From: Dickeya oryzae
GTDB taxonomy: Bacteria > Pseudomonadota > Gammaproteobacteria > Enterobacterales > Enterobacteriaceae
Length of the DNA: 64,000 nucleotides
Assembly: GCF_009372235.1 (NCBI RefSeq)
Contig: NZ_ML762920.1
Span: forward strand, 1,112,697-1,176,696
Reading direction: 5' to 3'
The translations under genes and the position numbers were made by a program. The notes under the pieces were generated by a model. It saw only the letters and a list, made by a program, of their open reading frames with translations. It was not told where the DNA came from and did no database searches. Below are positions 7,958 through 17,796 of the stretch, piece by piece (within the stretch, counting starts at the first letter, position 1; each line of letters opens with the position of its first letter).

Positions 7958-9061
7958 TCAAATAATGATCATGTCGTCGCGGTGGACAGCAACCGGGCCG
8001 TATTCGTAGCCCAGGATGTCAGCAATCTCCTGGGAGTGATGCCCGGCTATCATGCGCAGCGCGTCACTGTTGTAACGGGTAACAGCATGGGACAGGTCAC
8101 GGCCGTTCAGGCTGCGAATGCGAATGACCTCGCCACGGGAGAAATTGCCCGCCACTTCGCGAATACCTTTGGGCAACAGGGAACTGCCGCGCTCCAGCAT
8201 GGCGGCCAGCGCACCATCATCCACGGTGATTTCACCGGCAGGCGGTGCGCCGAAGATCCAGCGTTTGCGGCTTTCCAGCGGGGTTTCCATGGCGTGGAAA
8301 CGGGTGCCGACCGAAACATCGTTAATCACATCACCGATAACGCCAGCACGATTGCCTGCGGCAATCACCACCTCGATACCGGAACGGCACGCCACGTCGG
8401 CGGCCTGCAATTTGGTGGACATACCGCCCGTCCCCAGGCCGGAAACGCTGCCACCGGCAATCTGGCGCAGTTCGTCGGTCACACCCTGCACTTCACGGAT
8501 AAGCTCGGCGTCCGGGTTAGTGCGCGGGTCGGCGGTAAACAGCCCGGTCTGGTCAGTCAGCAGCAGCAGCTTATCGGCATCCGCCAGCATGGCGGCCAAC
8601 GCCGACAGATTGTCGTTATCGCCGACTTTGATTTCCGCTGTCGCCACCGCATCGTTCTCATTAATCACCGGCACGATACGGTTATCCAGCAGCGCACGCA
8701 TGGTATCGCGGGCATTAAGGAAGCGTTCCCGGTCTTCCAGATCGGCACGGGTCAGCAGCATCTGCCCCACATGGATGCCATAAATGGAAAACAGTTGTTC
8801 CCACAGTTGAATCAACCGGCTTTGCCCTACGGCTGCCAGCAACTGCTTGGTGGCGATGGTCGGTGGCAGTTCCGGGTATCCCAGATGCTCGCGGCCGGCG
8901 GCAATCGCCCCGGAAGTCACAATCACAATGCGATGCCCTGCGGCATGCTGCTGGGCGCACTGGCGCACCAGTTCGACGATATGGGCGCGGTTGAGGCGGC
9001 GTGAACCGCCAGTCAGCACGCTGGTACCCAGTTTTACAACCAAAGTCTGGCTGCCACTCAT
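7958..9061 (-). CDS. proB: Glutamate 5-kinase
   Basis: Phosphorylates glutamate with ATP, the feedback-inhibited first step of proline synthesis. The ATG at 9061 gives 367 residues ([16 protein letters not shown]), the same length as E. coli ProB; the longer open frame to 9148 is not needed. The amino-acid kinase domain spans about 1-260 with [19 protein letters not shown] and GDNDNLSA motifs and the [15 protein letters not shown] segment. A PUA domain follows at about 275-360. First gene of the proBA operon. E. coli has phoE between proB and crl; here there is none. Confidence 0.98.
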   Translation of the reverse strand: MSGSQTLVVKLGTSVLTGGSRRLNRAHIVELVRQCAQQHAAGHRIVIVTSGAIAAGREHLGYPELPPTIATKQLLAAVGQSRLIQLWEQLFSIYGIHVGQMLLTRADLEDRERFLNARDTMRALLDNRIVPVINENDAVATAEIKVGDNDNLSALAAMLADADKLLLLTDQTGLFTADPRTNPDAELIREVQGVTDELRQIAGGSVSGLGTGGMSTKLQAADVACRSGIEVVIAAGNRAGVIGDVINDVSVGTRFHAMETPLESRKRWIFGAPPAGEITVDDGALAAMLERGSSLLPKGIREVAGNFSRGEVIRIRSLNGRDLSHAVTRYNSDALRMIAGHHSQEIADILGYEYGPVAVHRDDMIII

Positions 9062-9188
9062 AATTTTTCTGCCGTTGCGTTGAACAATAAACAATAAAAG
9101 GATGAAAAAAACGTTGTAACAGGAGAAACGCGCTATGCCAACCAGCACAACGCGAAAACCCGTGACTCCGGCATGATGCCGGAGAGCA

Positions 9189-9548
9189 TCATGGTCGTGC
9201 GGAGAGGGAAAAAGGTGGGTCGAGTTGTTCTACCAGCGCCTGCAGGCGGGTGTGGAAATCTTCACGGGTAGCCAGCACTTTCTCATGTACCTCAGTATCT
9301 TTGATGGTTTCTTCGCGCCAGTTGCCCGCCTTATCAAACAAACCGATACGGTAGGTATAAAACAGGGTTTGCTCCTGCCATTCCAGATTAAGCCACCACC
9401 CCCAAAACTCTCGCTTTTCCGGCGCAGGTTTTACATTGACACAAACCGCCAGGCAATCAAAGAAAAAATGCTTTTCTTCGCACTGATCTTCACGCAAATA
9501 CGGCCCCAATGAGGCAAATTTCTTGATGAGCCTGCTTTTCACTACCAT
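9189..9548 (-). CDS. crl: Sigma factor-binding protein Crl
   Basis: Crl binds sigma-S (RpoS) and promotes assembly of its RNA polymerase holoenzyme. The frame is open to 9605, but the ATG at 9548 follows a strong AAAGGAGG, giving 119 residues ([20 protein letters not shown]). The hallmark [17 protein letters not shown] followed by REFWGWW is present, with aromatic-rich strands after it. The C-terminus is somewhat shorter than in E. coli (about 133 residues). It stands as a single gene between frsA and proB. Confidence 0.95.
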   Translation of the reverse strand: MVVKSRLIKKFASLGPYLREDQCEEKHFFFDCLAVCVNVKPAPEKREFWGWWLNLEWQEQTLFYTYRIGLFDKAGNWREETIKDTEVHEKVLATREDFHTRLQALVEQLDPPFSLSARP

Positions 9549-9812
9549 GACACCCTCCTTTAAATCAGAAGACTTCCAAGCATTCACAGCGACGGAGTCA
9601 ATCAACCTGCCAAAACTGCTGACACGGGTTCAAGTTTTTTTGCGTCCGTCGTTTCAGGGCGCGAGCCGTGTCACACCAACACCCACTATACGGGTAGATG
9701 CAGACTATATTGATAAGAAAAATTAATCAATTGCAGTTGTTTTTTATTCATCGCCGCCCCCCGTCGCCCTTTACACCCAGCCACGGGGTGACAGCACTAC
9801 GGATGCGAGAGC

Positions 9813-11063
9813 TTAGCGCAACTGGTGCTGTAGCCAGTCGGTCATCTGTTGCAGCGCCAGATGGAACGTCTGGTATACCGGTGAGAGATTCAGTGCCAGC
9901 AATTTCCCCTGTTGCGATGAATTGACTATCAGCATCGACTCTTCCGGCGGGCTAATCAGGTCATCTTTCCAGTAGCCAGAAAGCATCGGCGTCAGGCAGC
10001 GTCGTCCCAGCAACCCCTGCATTTTGAGGGAGTAACGCCCCATCTCCACCAGCAACGCCGCATCGGAGGAATAGGTCATGCCAAGGCGGCTGGCTAGCAC
10101 ATCCATAAACATGTCAGGCACCTGGCGCTGACGCTGAGCATCCGACAGCAGGTGATGCACAATCGGCCCCAGACAGGCGACCGCCCGTAGCCGGTTGGCT
10201 TCCAGATACGCCAGTCGCACCGCGATATTGGCCCCAAAGCGAAAACCAAAGGCACCGACGCGGGTGTGATCAATCCACGGCACATCCGGTAACGCCCGCA
10301 GCACCTGTTGATGGAGAAAACTGGAATCTTGATCCAGTTTCCAGCGTGAAGAGAACCCGACCGACGGCATATCCATCGTCAGCATCGCGAACCCCGCCGG
10401 AGCGAGATAATCCTGAAACAGGCGATGATAATCACATTGCAGCATGTCCAGACTGCCGCAGATCAGTACGGTTGGAAACGGTGCCTTCCCCTGCGCGGGC
10501 AGGTGCAAAAAGGCGGTCAACTGCCCACCGCCTTCTACCGGAAAGGTCAGGGTTTTCAGTTCGTAGGAGAGATGAATCGCGGCCTCTTCATAAGCCCGAT
10601 TCGCCAGCGTCTGCGCCTGCTCGGCCAGTTCATCCCCTTTAAGATGGGGATAGGCGGCGATACTGTACAGGTTGGCGGCGTTCAGCCAGCATTGCCCAGC
10701 CTGTTCGCTCTGCGAATGCTGGCTGGCCTGTTGTTGCCAGCGCATCCCCTGTGATACCCACTCGTAGATCCAGTTACCGCCACGATAGCCAATCACCGTA
10801 TCCAGTCGCTGCTCATCGCTGCGTTTCGCCTGGCTGGCGGCAATGCGTGACAGCACCTCTTCAATTTCCCACGGGTGCACGCCACGCCAGATCCACAATA
10901 ACCGGTTAAGCATCCGATACCAGTTACTGGTGGTTTCACCTTCCAGCGCTGACTGCATCTCGGCCGAGCCGGGCGTATTGCGGGAGCGCTGAATAAGCGT
11001 GGAGGTTTCCTGATGTCTTACCGATGGTTTAAATAGCGTTTCGGACAGGTTGGCCTGAACCAC
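9813..11063 (-). CDS. frsA: FrsA, alpha/beta hydrolase-fold protein (fermentation/respiration switch)
   Basis: 416 residues from a GTG at 11063, preceded by GGAGG at 5 bases. This start gives [13 protein letters not shown], collinear with [13 protein letters not shown] in E. coli; an ATG at 11075 lacks a ribosome site. The helical N-terminal part contains [15 protein letters not shown]. The alpha/beta-hydrolase part starts at about 190 with [17 protein letters not shown]. The 'nucleophile elbow' reads [13 protein letters not shown], without a serine, as in E. coli FrsA. FrsA was described in E. coli as binding unphosphorylated enzyme IIA-Glc; its enzymatic activity is debated. Confidence 0.93.
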   Translation of the reverse strand: MVQANLSETLFKPSVRHQETSTLIQRSRNTPGSAEMQSALEGETTSNWYRMLNRLLWIWRGVHPWEIEEVLSRIAASQAKRSDEQRLDTVIGYRGGNWIYEWVSQGMRWQQQASQHSQSEQAGQCWLNAANLYSIAAYPHLKGDELAEQAQTLANRAYEEAAIHLSYELKTLTFPVEGGGQLTAFLHLPAQGKAPFPTVLICGSLDMLQCDYHRLFQDYLAPAGFAMLTMDMPSVGFSSRWKLDQDSSFLHQQVLRALPDVPWIDHTRVGAFGFRFGANIAVRLAYLEANRLRAVACLGPIVHHLLSDAQRQRQVPDMFMDVLASRLGMTYSSDAALLVEMGRYSLKMQGLLGRRCLTPMLSGYWKDDLISPPEESMLIVNSSQQGKLLALNLSPVYQTFHLALQQMTDWLQHQLR

Positions 11064-11194
11064 AGTTGCCTCCATGGACGAATCAACGACAGAACGATGC
11101 GGGTATGTAGGAAAAGTGTACCGAACAAACGTGCACCGGGCTATAGCGGTACCTCGCTATTCAGCCGACAAGAATTATCTTGCCAACAAAATCT

Positions 11195-11245
11195 ATCAAC
11201 CGGCAAAAACAATCAACCAGCAAAAACCATCAACCTACAAAAACA
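11195..11245. repeat. Three tandem copies of a 17-bp unit
   Basis: Unit ATCAACCGGCAAAAACA at 11195, 11212 and 11229 with two or three substitutions between copies. It lies between the divergent start of frsA and the terminator beyond gpt, with no coding potential. Confidence 0.8.
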
Positions 11246-11249
11246 AACA

Positions 11250-11268
11250 CGCCCGGCATAACCGGGCG
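11250..11268 (-). terminator. Rho-independent terminator of gpt
   Basis: Perfect 7-bp stem CGCCCGG / CCGGGCG with a 5-base loop, followed on the minus strand by a T-rich tract (TGTTTGTTTTTG) 25-60 bases beyond the gpt stop. Confidence 0.85.
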
Positions 11269-11293
11269 CGTCGACGATAACAGCGGTATGGAA

Positions 11294-11752
11294 TTAACGG
11301 CCAACCAAAGGCGGTACAAATACCACGCCCATGTCCCACGGCTGTTCAATCCAGGTATCCTGAGGGATATCAACTTCATAGTCGTCTACCAGCGGTTTAC
11401 CAGCCGGTTTGGCGAAAATAGTGATGAAGTGAGCTTTCGGGTACATGTCGCGGATCGCCTTGGCAGTACCGCCAGTGTCCACCAAATCATCGATTACGAT
11501 GTAACCTTCACCGTCACCTTCAGCGCGTTTAAGCACTTTCAGCTCACGCTGGTTGTCATGATCGTAGCTGGAGATACACACGGTATCGACATTGCGAATA
11601 CCCAGTTCGCGGGCCAATAACGCCCCTGGAACTAAACCACCACGGCTCACGGCAATAATGCCTTTCCACTGTTCGGCCGGCAGCAGACGCTGAGCCAGTT
11701 TACGGGCATGAATTTGCAACATATCCCAGGTGACGATGTACTTTTCACTCAT
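11294..11752 (-). CDS. gpt: Xanthine-guanine phosphoribosyltransferase
   Basis: Purine salvage: joins guanine, xanthine and hypoxanthine to PRPP, acting at the inner face of the membrane. The ATG at 11752 gives 152 residues ([13 protein letters not shown]), the E. coli length; the frame is open to 11770. The PRPP-binding motif [14 protein letters not shown] lies at about residues 82-95, with the base-specificity region [12 protein letters not shown] near the C-terminus. Single gene with its own terminator; pepD is divergent, as in E. coli. Confidence 0.97.
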   Translation of the reverse strand: MSEKYIVTWDMLQIHARKLAQRLLPAEQWKGIIAVSRGGLVPGALLARELGIRNVDTVCISSYDHDNQRELKVLKRAEGDGEGYIVIDDLVDTGGTAKAIRDMYPKAHFITIFAKPAGKPLVDDYEVDIPQDTWIEQPWDMGVVFVPPLVGR

Positions 11753-11983
11753 AAAACATATCCCAGCCAACGATGAGGTCGGCTTAATCAGAGTCAGAAG
11801 GGGAAAATAAGGTTGCGCGAGATTATAGATAGCTGACCAGACAAAAACCAGTATTTATGTACACGCCGGTAATTGGTAACTCACCGTAATTAATTAACCG
11901 TTCGTAATGTGAAAAAGTTATTAGACGTAATGTTACGGATGCGTTACAAACAAGGAGAACAGAAAATAGCCAGGAGAATAGCC

Positions 11984-12178
11984 ATGACGATGTTTGACAG
12001 TTTCCTCCTTGCACAACTGGATGTGTTCGCCCCTTTCTTTGTTATCACCATACTGACGGTGATTTGCTTCGAACTGAGCATCAGCTTGCGCCTGTTGCGC
12101 CAACGCCAACCAGCTTTGACGCCGATTGTACTACATCGGCATGATGCTACGTCCGATTCACCACGCCACACCGACTAA
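11984..12178 (+). CDS. Small hypothetical membrane protein
   Basis: 64 residues from an ATG at 11984 that follows AGGAG by 7-8 bases; the frame is open from 11909. Residues about 7-32 (LLAQLDVFAPFFVITILTVICFELSISL) form one likely transmembrane helix, followed by a basic, polar tail (LRQRQ...HRHD). I do not recognise it. It sits between gpt and pepD where E. coli has no comparable gene that I recall. The good ribosome site and the hydrophobic helix support a real gene. Confidence 0.55.
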   Translation: MTMFDSFLLAQLDVFAPFFVITILTVICFELSISLRLLRQRQPALTPIVLHRHDATSDSPRHTD

Positions 12179-12211
12179 TCACGCAGACCGGGAAGAGCGC
12201 CAACGCTTTTC

Positions 12212-12247
12212 CCGGGACTTTCTTACCGGGACTTTCTTACCGGGATT
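12212..12247. repeat. Tandem 14-bp repeat upstream of pepD
   Basis: CCGGGACTTTCTTA at 12212 and 12226, with a partial third copy (CCGGGATT) at 12240. Non-coding DNA 210 bases before the pepD start. Confidence 0.75.
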
Positions 12248-12457
12248 GTATTCTCTGAATTCGCGCCCACGTATTGCGCCTTCTTCCGCTTTCCTCCCCG
12301 TCAGCCATGCATAATCCTTATACCGTGGACATTCTCTCCCGCCGTGGGAAAGTGGTATTCTGTACTGACGTGCCTGCGTCTTCAGGCGATCAATAACCAT
12401 GTTGCTCTGGCATCACACGCCGTTTGTCGCGTGATGCCTAACTGGAGAGGTTCAATA

Positions 12458-13918
12458 GTGTCTGCTTTGTCTCAACTCTCCCCACAGCCGCTGTGGGATA
12501 TTTTTGCCAAAATCTGCTCTATTCCACATCCGTCTTACCATGAAGAAGCACTGGCTGCGTATATTCTGTCATGGGCAAAGGAGCGCGGCCTTCACACGGA
12601 ACGCGATCTGGTTGGCAATATTCTGCTGCGTAAACCGGCGACTCCCGGCATGGAAAATCGTAAACCGGTAGTGATCCAGGCTCATCTGGACATGGTGCCG
12701 CAGAAAAACAACGACACGGTACACGACTTCACCACCGACCCCATCCAGCCTTATGTCGATGGTGAGTGGATCAAAGCGCGCGGTACGACGCTTGGCGCAG
12801 ACAACGGTATCGGCATGGCTTCGGCGCTGGCGGTGTTGTCTGACGACAGCGTAGAGCATGGGCCGCTGGAAGTGCTGCTGACCATGACGGAAGAAGCCGG
12901 TATGGACGGTGCGTTCGGCCTGCAACCCAACTGGCTTCAGGGCGATATTCTGATCAATACCGATTCGGAAGAAGAAGGCGAAGTTTACATGGGGTGTGCG
13001 GGTGGTATCGATTTTATGACCCGTCTGCCATTACAGCGCGAAGCCGTTCCAGCCGGTTACCAGACGCTGAAACTGGTCATCAAAGGGCTGAAAGGCGGTC
13101 ACTCCGGTTGCGACATTCACCTGGGGCTTGGCAACGTTAATAAACTGCTGGCGCGTTTTCTGGCGCACTACGCCACCGAGCTGGATCTGCGGGTGATCGA
13201 CCTGCACGGCGGTACTCTGCGCAACGCGATCCCGCGTGAAGGTGCGGTGACCCTGGCGGTATCCGCTCATCACGTCGATGCCCTGAAAGAGGCCGCGCAA
13301 GCCTATCTGGCCGTCCTCAAACACGAGCTCGCCGCCGTAGAAAAAAATATCACCTTGTTGCTGGATACCGCAGACAGCACCACGGCTGCGCTGACTACCG
13401 CCAGCCGGGATCGTTTCATCGCGCTGTTGAACAGCACACCCAATGGCGTTATCCGTATGAGTGACGACATCAAAGGCGTGGTGGAAACGTCGCTGAACGT
13501 AGGCGTCGTCAGCATGACCGAGACGCAGGCAGACATTCACTGTCTGATTCGCTCGCTGGTCGATAGCGGTAAAGACTACGTGGTCAGCATGCTGACTTCG
13601 CTGGGCGAACTGGCGGGTGCTGATACCGAGGCCAAAGGCGGCTACCCTGGCTGGCAGCCAGATGCGCAGTCACCTGTGATGCATCTGGTTCGCGAAACGT
13701 ACCAGAAGCTGTTCGGTAAAACCCCCAACATCATGGTGATCCATGCCGGTCTGGAGTGTGGTTTGTTCAAGAAACCGTATCCGGATATGGATATGGTTTC
13801 CATTGGGCCAACCATCACCGGCCCACATTCACCGGATGAGCGGGTTCATATCGCCAGCGTCGGTCAATACTGGACGCTGCTGACAGCATTGCTGAAAGCC
13901 ATTCCGGAACGCGCCTAA
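12458..13918 (+). CDS. pepD: Aminoacyl-histidine dipeptidase (peptidase D)
   Basis: A zinc-dependent M20-family dipeptidase cleaving Xaa-His (carnosine-like) and other dipeptides in the cytoplasm. The start is GTG 12458 behind GGAGAGG, giving 486 residues (MSALSQLSPQPLWDIFAKIC), close to the 485 of E. coli; the frame is open from 12344. Metal-binding motifs: QAHLDMVPQ, GADNGIGMA, MTEEAGMDGAFG, INTDSEEEG and, at the C-terminus, IHAGLECGLF with GPHSPDE. It is a monocistronic gene with its own terminator. Confidence 0.97.
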   Translation: MSALSQLSPQPLWDIFAKICSIPHPSYHEEALAAYILSWAKERGLHTERDLVGNILLRKPATPGMENRKPVVIQAHLDMVPQKNNDTVHDFTTDPIQPYVDGEWIKARGTTLGADNGIGMASALAVLSDDSVEHGPLEVLLTMTEEAGMDGAFGLQPNWLQGDILINTDSEEEGEVYMGCAGGIDFMTRLPLQREAVPAGYQTLKLVIKGLKGGHSGCDIHLGLGNVNKLLARFLAHYATELDLRVIDLHGGTLRNAIPREGAVTLAVSAHHVDALKEAAQAYLAVLKHELAAVEKNITLLLDTADSTTAALTTASRDRFIALLNSTPNGVIRMSDDIKGVVETSLNVGVVSMTETQADIHCLIRSLVDSGKDYVVSMLTSLGELAGADTEAKGGYPGWQPDAQSPVMHLVRETYQKLFGKTPNIMVIHAGLECGLFKKPYPDMDMVSIGPTITGPHSPDERVHIASVGQYWTLLTALLKAIPERA

Positions 13919-13926
13919 TCTGCGCC

Positions 13927-13954
13927 GGTGATGCCTGCTAATGCGGGCATCACC
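13927..13954. terminator. Hairpin between pepD and dinB
   Basis: Arms GGTGATGCC / GGGCATCACC around a short loop, just after the pepD stop and 36 bases beyond the convergent dinB stop. It probably serves as a terminator or end-stabiliser for both genes. Confidence 0.7.
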
Positions 13955-13990
13955 GCCAGAGACCGAAACATGCTCGTTTACTGCCAAACA

Positions 13991-15049
13991 TCAATCCCAC
14001 GGTAAGACCAGTTGCCGCTCAAGTTGTGGGTCCATCAACGACACATGCAACCCCACCAGCCGCACTCCCCGTGCATCACGCCGTTGGTCCCAACTTTCGC
14101 GCGCCAGCCTCAGTAAATCCGGCTTATTGAGTACCGGCCAGACATGCTCCTGCGTGGTCTGACGAAAATCATCAAATTTCAGTTTGACCCCCTGGCGGGC
14201 GATATGCAGATCCGGGCGAACACGTCGCAGACGTAGCTCCAGCTCGTCGTACAATCGTTCAATCAGCGCTTCGCAGGCAGTCCAGTCGTGAATATCCCGT
14301 GCCAGGGTCTTTTCAACGCCAACGGATTTTCGCAGGCGATCCGGCGAGACCTGGCGCTCATCAATACCGTGGCAGCGCTCCCATAGCACCCGACCGAATT
14401 TACCGAATTCCCGCAACAGTTCGCTCAGAGGGTAACGACGGACATCCGCACAGGTATGCAAACCGCACTCAGCCAGCCGTCGGGCGGTCACGCTGCCGAC
14501 ACCGGGAATTTTCTCCAGCGGCAACGCCAGCAGAAACGCCTCCATCTGCGTGGGGGCAATGACACACTGCCCATTGGGTTTGTTCTGTTCAGAGGCAACC
14601 TTGGCGAGAAATTTGATGGGTGCGACACCTGCCGATGCAGTCAGATGCAGTTCATTAAAAATCGTCTGGCGAATTTCCTGAGCCATCAGGGTGGCGGAGC
14701 CCCCGCAGTGCGGGCTATCCGTCACATCAAGATAGGCTTCATCCAGCGACAACGGTTCAATCAGCGAGGTATAGCGGGAAAATATCGCGCGAATCTGCAG
14801 AGAGGTGGCTTTGTAAACCTCCATACGGCCGGGCAACAAGGTCAGATGCGGGCACAGTCTCAACGCGGTAGCCGTCGCCATCGCACTGCGCACGCCATAA
14901 CGGCGCGCTGGGTAGTTGGCGGTGCAAATCACACCGCGACGATCGGCACTGCCGCCAATTGCCAGCGGAATATCACGCAGGCGCGGGTTATCCCGCATCT
15001 CTATTGCGGCGTAAAAGCAATCCATATCGACATGAATGATTTTTCGCAT
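13991..15049 (-). CDS. dinB: DNA polymerase IV (Y-family, translesion)
   Basis: An error-prone polymerase of the SOS response that bypasses minor-groove lesions and binds the beta clamp. The ATG at 15049 behind GGAGGGG gives 352 residues (MRKIIHVDMDCFYAAIEMRD), like the 351 of E. coli; the frame is open to 15133. Catalytic acidic residues are Asp8, Asp103 and Glu104 (SLDEAYLDVT). The helix-hairpin-helix KIPGVGSVTARRL lies near 180, the little-finger domain follows at about 230, and the C-terminal QLVLPWD resembles the clamp-binding tail. A perfect LexA operator lies just upstream. Confidence 0.98.
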   Translation of the reverse strand: MRKIIHVDMDCFYAAIEMRDNPRLRDIPLAIGGSADRRGVICTANYPARRYGVRSAMATATALRLCPHLTLLPGRMEVYKATSLQIRAIFSRYTSLIEPLSLDEAYLDVTDSPHCGGSATLMAQEIRQTIFNELHLTASAGVAPIKFLAKVASEQNKPNGQCVIAPTQMEAFLLALPLEKIPGVGSVTARRLAECGLHTCADVRRYPLSELLREFGKFGRVLWERCHGIDERQVSPDRLRKSVGVEKTLARDIHDWTACEALIERLYDELELRLRRVRPDLHIARQGVKLKFDDFRQTTQEHVWPVLNKPDLLRLARESWDQRRDARGVRLVGLHVSLMDPQLERQLVLPWD

Positions 15050-15064
15050 CGCCCCTCCGATTGA

Positions 15065-15080
15065 CTGTATAAATATACAG
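15065..15080 (-). promoter_or_regulatory. LexA operator (SOS box) of dinB
   Basis: CTGTATAAATATACAG is a perfect 16-bp palindrome matching CTGT-N8-ACAG, centred 23 bases upstream of the dinB start. Known LexA control of dinB supports the assignment. Confidence 0.93.
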
Positions 15081-15371
15081 ACAGTCGGGGGGGGCAGGCA
15101 ATCTCTTCGTTTGACGTGATGCCACCCTGTCAATACGGCAGCGCGATTAGCCTGACGCCATCAGCCGGAATAGTCCGATTTTTTATTCTTTTTTCCTTCC
15201 TGAATAAAACAGATACGGTGATAATGTGGTGGCGCGACTTGACATCATGCTATCCCTCGCTATGGGGCATAGCCTAATGGCAGGACCAAGCCTGACAGAT
15301 AAGGGAATACGGGGCATCACCGCCACACACCGTATCAGACAGAATCACAGTGCCAATAATCAGGATTAACA
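15081..15371. other. Intergenic region between dinB and yafK
   Basis: Divergent promoter region without genes. TTGACA at 15239 with TATGGG 16 bases later is a possible promoter for the rightward yafK gene. This promoter call is weak and rests on consensus only. Confidence 0.4.
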
Positions 15372-16097
15372 ATGCACAAAGTCGCGTTTTCGCTTGCGAT
15401 GTTGTTTCTTTTACCTTCCGTCGCCATCAGCAATAGCTATGCGAATCAAGTCGCTCCGGCGGCGACAGAAACCAAACAGCAGGTCGCCGGGTCACCGGTT
15501 TATATTCAGATCTTCAAGGAAGAACGGGTGCTGGAGCTTTATGCCATGATTGGCGGCGAATACAAACTGGTACAGAGTTACCCGATTTGTAAATACTCCG
15601 GCGGTCTGGGTCCTAAAATGACCGAAGGCGATTTCAAAAGCCCGGAAGGGTTTTATCAGGTTGATTTAAAACAGCTTAAACCGGACAGCCACTATTATCG
15701 CGCCATTAATGTCGGCTTTCCGAACGAGTACGACCGCGCGCACGGTTATTCCGGTCGTTACCTGATGATTCACGGTGAGTGTGTGTCTATCGGCTGCTAC
15801 GCCATGACCAACAAATACATCGAAGAGATTTACACTTACGTGGAGAAAGCACTGCGCAACGGGCAGCAGAAAGTCGAGTTGGCGATTTATCCGTTCCGCA
15901 TGACCGAGCAGAACATGAAGCGCCACAGCCGCTCCAACTACTACAAATTCTGGAGTCAGTTGCAGCCGGGCTACGCTTACTTCAATCGCATGCACCAGCC
16001 GCCAGCGGTATCGGTGCTCAACGGGCAGTACGTGGTTAACCAGTCCGCGCCCGTTGGTCAGCCAGAATCACATTACGCGCTCGCCAAAACAAAATAA
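15372..16097 (+). CDS. dpaA: Peptidoglycan L,D-transpeptidase-family protein YafK/DpaA
   Basis: 241 residues with a signal peptide (MHKVAFSLAMLFLLPSVAIS, cleavage near Ala24), so periplasmic. The YkuD-type domain shows SPVYIQIFKEERVLELY (41-57), CKYSGGLGPK and the catalytic HGECVSIGCYAM (His134, Cys142). E. coli YafK (DpaA) is known as an amidase that releases Braun lipoprotein from peptidoglycan rather than forming crosslinks. Its 3' end overlaps the convergent yafJ by 30 bases, so the last ten codons are read on both strands. Confidence 0.93.
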   Translation: MHKVAFSLAMLFLLPSVAISNSYANQVAPAATETKQQVAGSPVYIQIFKEERVLELYAMIGGEYKLVQSYPICKYSGGLGPKMTEGDFKSPEGFYQVDLKQLKPDSHYYRAINVGFPNEYDRAHGYSGRYLMIHGECVSIGCYAMTNKYIEEIYTYVEKALRNGQQKVELAIYPFRMTEQNMKRHSRSNYYKFWSQLQPGYAYFNRMHQPPAVSVLNGQYVVNQSAPVGQPESHYALAKTK

Positions 16098-16835
16098 CAC
16101 GAACTCGCCTGGCAGAATCCGATGCCAGGTTTCGTTGCCGGTCAGCGGTTGCGTCGCCAGCACAGTGACCACATCGTTAGGTGTGGTCTGCTGCTGAAAA
16201 TCTATCTCGACATCGTCATCCAGTAGGGTCGCTTTGCCAAACGGTGCCCGCCGGGTGATCCAATGCAAGTGCGTCGAGCAAAATCCCATCACGAACTGCC
16301 CGTCTGACAGCAACATGTTAAACACGCCTTTTTTGCGTAGCTGCTCCGCCAGTGTGGCGATATAGCGAAACACAGCAGGCCAGTTAGACGGCGTACGCGG
16401 GTAGCGTTGCGACAGTTGGTACAACAGCCAGCAAAACGCGTACTCGCTATCGGTTTCCCCAACCGGACGAAAATGGCCGGTCTTCAAACGCCGATACCCC
16501 TTAAGCTGACCATTATGGGCGAACGTCCAGTTCCGGCCCCACAACTCGCGGGTAAACGGGTGGGTATTTTCCAGCGCGACCGCGCCACGGTTGGCCTGAC
16601 GGATGTGAGAAACCACCGCGCAGGATTTAATGGGATAGTTCTGCACCAGTTCGGCAATCGGCGAGGTGAAGCTGGGTAGTGGATCTTTAAAGGTACGGCA
16701 GCCGTTTCCTTCGTAGAACGTAATCCCCCAGCCATCACGGTGCGGACCGGTACGGCCGCCCCGCTGCATCAGGCCGGTAAAACTGAAACAGATATCCGTT
16801 GGGACGTTGGCACTCATCCCAAGCAGTTCACACAT
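16068..16835 (-). CDS. yafJ: Class II glutamine amidotransferase YafJ
   Basis: 255 residues. The N-terminal nucleophile is Cys2 (MCELLGMSANVPTDI), as in Ntn-type glutaminase domains. Further motifs are RGGRTGPHRDGWG near 26-38, the GAVALENTHPF region and FAHNGQLKGYRRL. The synthase partner domain is absent, so the acceptor substrate is unknown; E. coli YafJ is likewise uncharacterised. It lies downstream of gmhA on the same strand, 75 bases away, as in E. coli, with a short CTG/CTA-rich low-complexity spacer. Confidence 0.92.
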   Translation of the reverse strand: MCELLGMSANVPTDICFSFTGLMQRGGRTGPHRDGWGITFYEGNGCRTFKDPLPSFTSPIAELVQNYPIKSCAVVSHIRQANRGAVALENTHPFTRELWGRNWTFAHNGQLKGYRRLKTGHFRPVGETDSEYAFCWLLYQLSQRYPRTPSNWPAVFRYIATLAEQLRKKGVFNMLLSDGQFVMGFCSTHLHWITRRAPFGKATLLDDDVEIDFQQQTTPNDVVTVLATQPLTGNETWHRILPGEFVLFCFGERVM

Positions 16836-16910
16836 GTCTGGTTCCTTTTACTACTGCTGCTACTTGCTGCTACTGCTGCGCGTACGACGACGGCGCCTCA
16901 TGGCAGGCAA

Positions 16911-17492
16911 TCAGTTGCCAGCCATTTCCTTTTCAATCAACTGGATCAGAATGTGGATAGCCTTGATGTGCACTTCCTGAATCCGGTCAGCGTAACCGAA
17001 ATGCGGTACGCGAATTTCCACATCGGCGGTACCGGCCATTTTGCCACCGTCCTTGCCGGTCAGTGTAATCACCTTCATACGCTTGGCACGGGCCGCGCTG
17101 ATAGCTTTGATGATGTTGCCGGAATTACCGGAAGTGGAAATCCCCAGCAGGACATCCCCTTCACGTCCCAGCGATTCGACATAACGGGAGAACACGAAAT
17201 CGTAGCCAAAATCGTTACTGACACAGGACAGATGGCTGGGGTCAGAAATGGCGATAGCCGGGTAACCAGGGCGGTTTTCACGGTAGCGGCCGGTAAGTTC
17301 TTCAGCGAAATGCATAGCGTCACAATGAGAACCGCCGTTACCGCAGGAGAGCACCTTTCCGCCTGCCTTGAAGGCATCCGCCAGCAAAACCGCCGCATCC
17401 TGAATCGCCTGAATGTTGGCATCATCACTTAAAAACGTATTCAGTGTGGATGCCGCTTCTTTCAGCTCATTACGGATTAAGTCCTGGTACAT
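16911..17492 (-). CDS. gmhA: Phosphoheptose isomerase (sedoheptulose 7-phosphate isomerase)
   Basis: The first step of ADP-L-glycero-D-manno-heptose synthesis for the lipopolysaccharide inner core. 193 residues with the SIS-domain sugar-phosphate motifs [33 protein letters not shown] at about 43-76 and [17 protein letters not shown] at about 115-131, and the C-terminal [19 protein letters not shown] at 17492. It matches E. coli GmhA (192 residues) throughout. No truncation or other anomaly. Confidence 0.97.
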   Translation of the reverse strand: MYQDLIRNELKEAASTLNTFLSDDANIQAIQDAAVLLADAFKAGGKVLSCGNGGSHCDAMHFAEELTGRYRENRPGYPAIAISDPSHLSCVSNDFGYDFVFSRYVESLGREGDVLLGISTSGNSGNIIKAISAARAKRMKVITLTGKDGGKMAGTADVEIRVPHFGYADRIQEVHIKAIHILIQLIEKEMAGN

Positions 17493-17796
17493 GGAATCCT
17501 CTCATTCAATGACATCATGATATGTAGGCGGAGCCTCTGGTGAGGCATGGTGTGAAACATTGGGCCATGATGACCCCTGTTGTCAGGCGATGCCAGCCAT
17601 TCCACGCCATAAAGAGACGCAACCTGTGTTGCCGTGCAGTGTAGCGGATCGCCCAAACGACGAGAAGCAGACAATTGCCAAACGCCAACATCGCGCACCA
17701 GAGGTTCCATCCGGCAGCGAGTTTGTGAGTCAAGTTGTAATTGCGTTGTAAATGAATTGATAAAAACGGCACACTGAACTAAAACTACACTATACC

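Noticed and set aside
16836..16910. CTG/CTA-rich stretch between yafJ and gmhA as a tandem array
   Set aside because: It is short low-complexity DNA (CTGCTACT-like) without a consistent unit, so it was not listed as a separate repeat.
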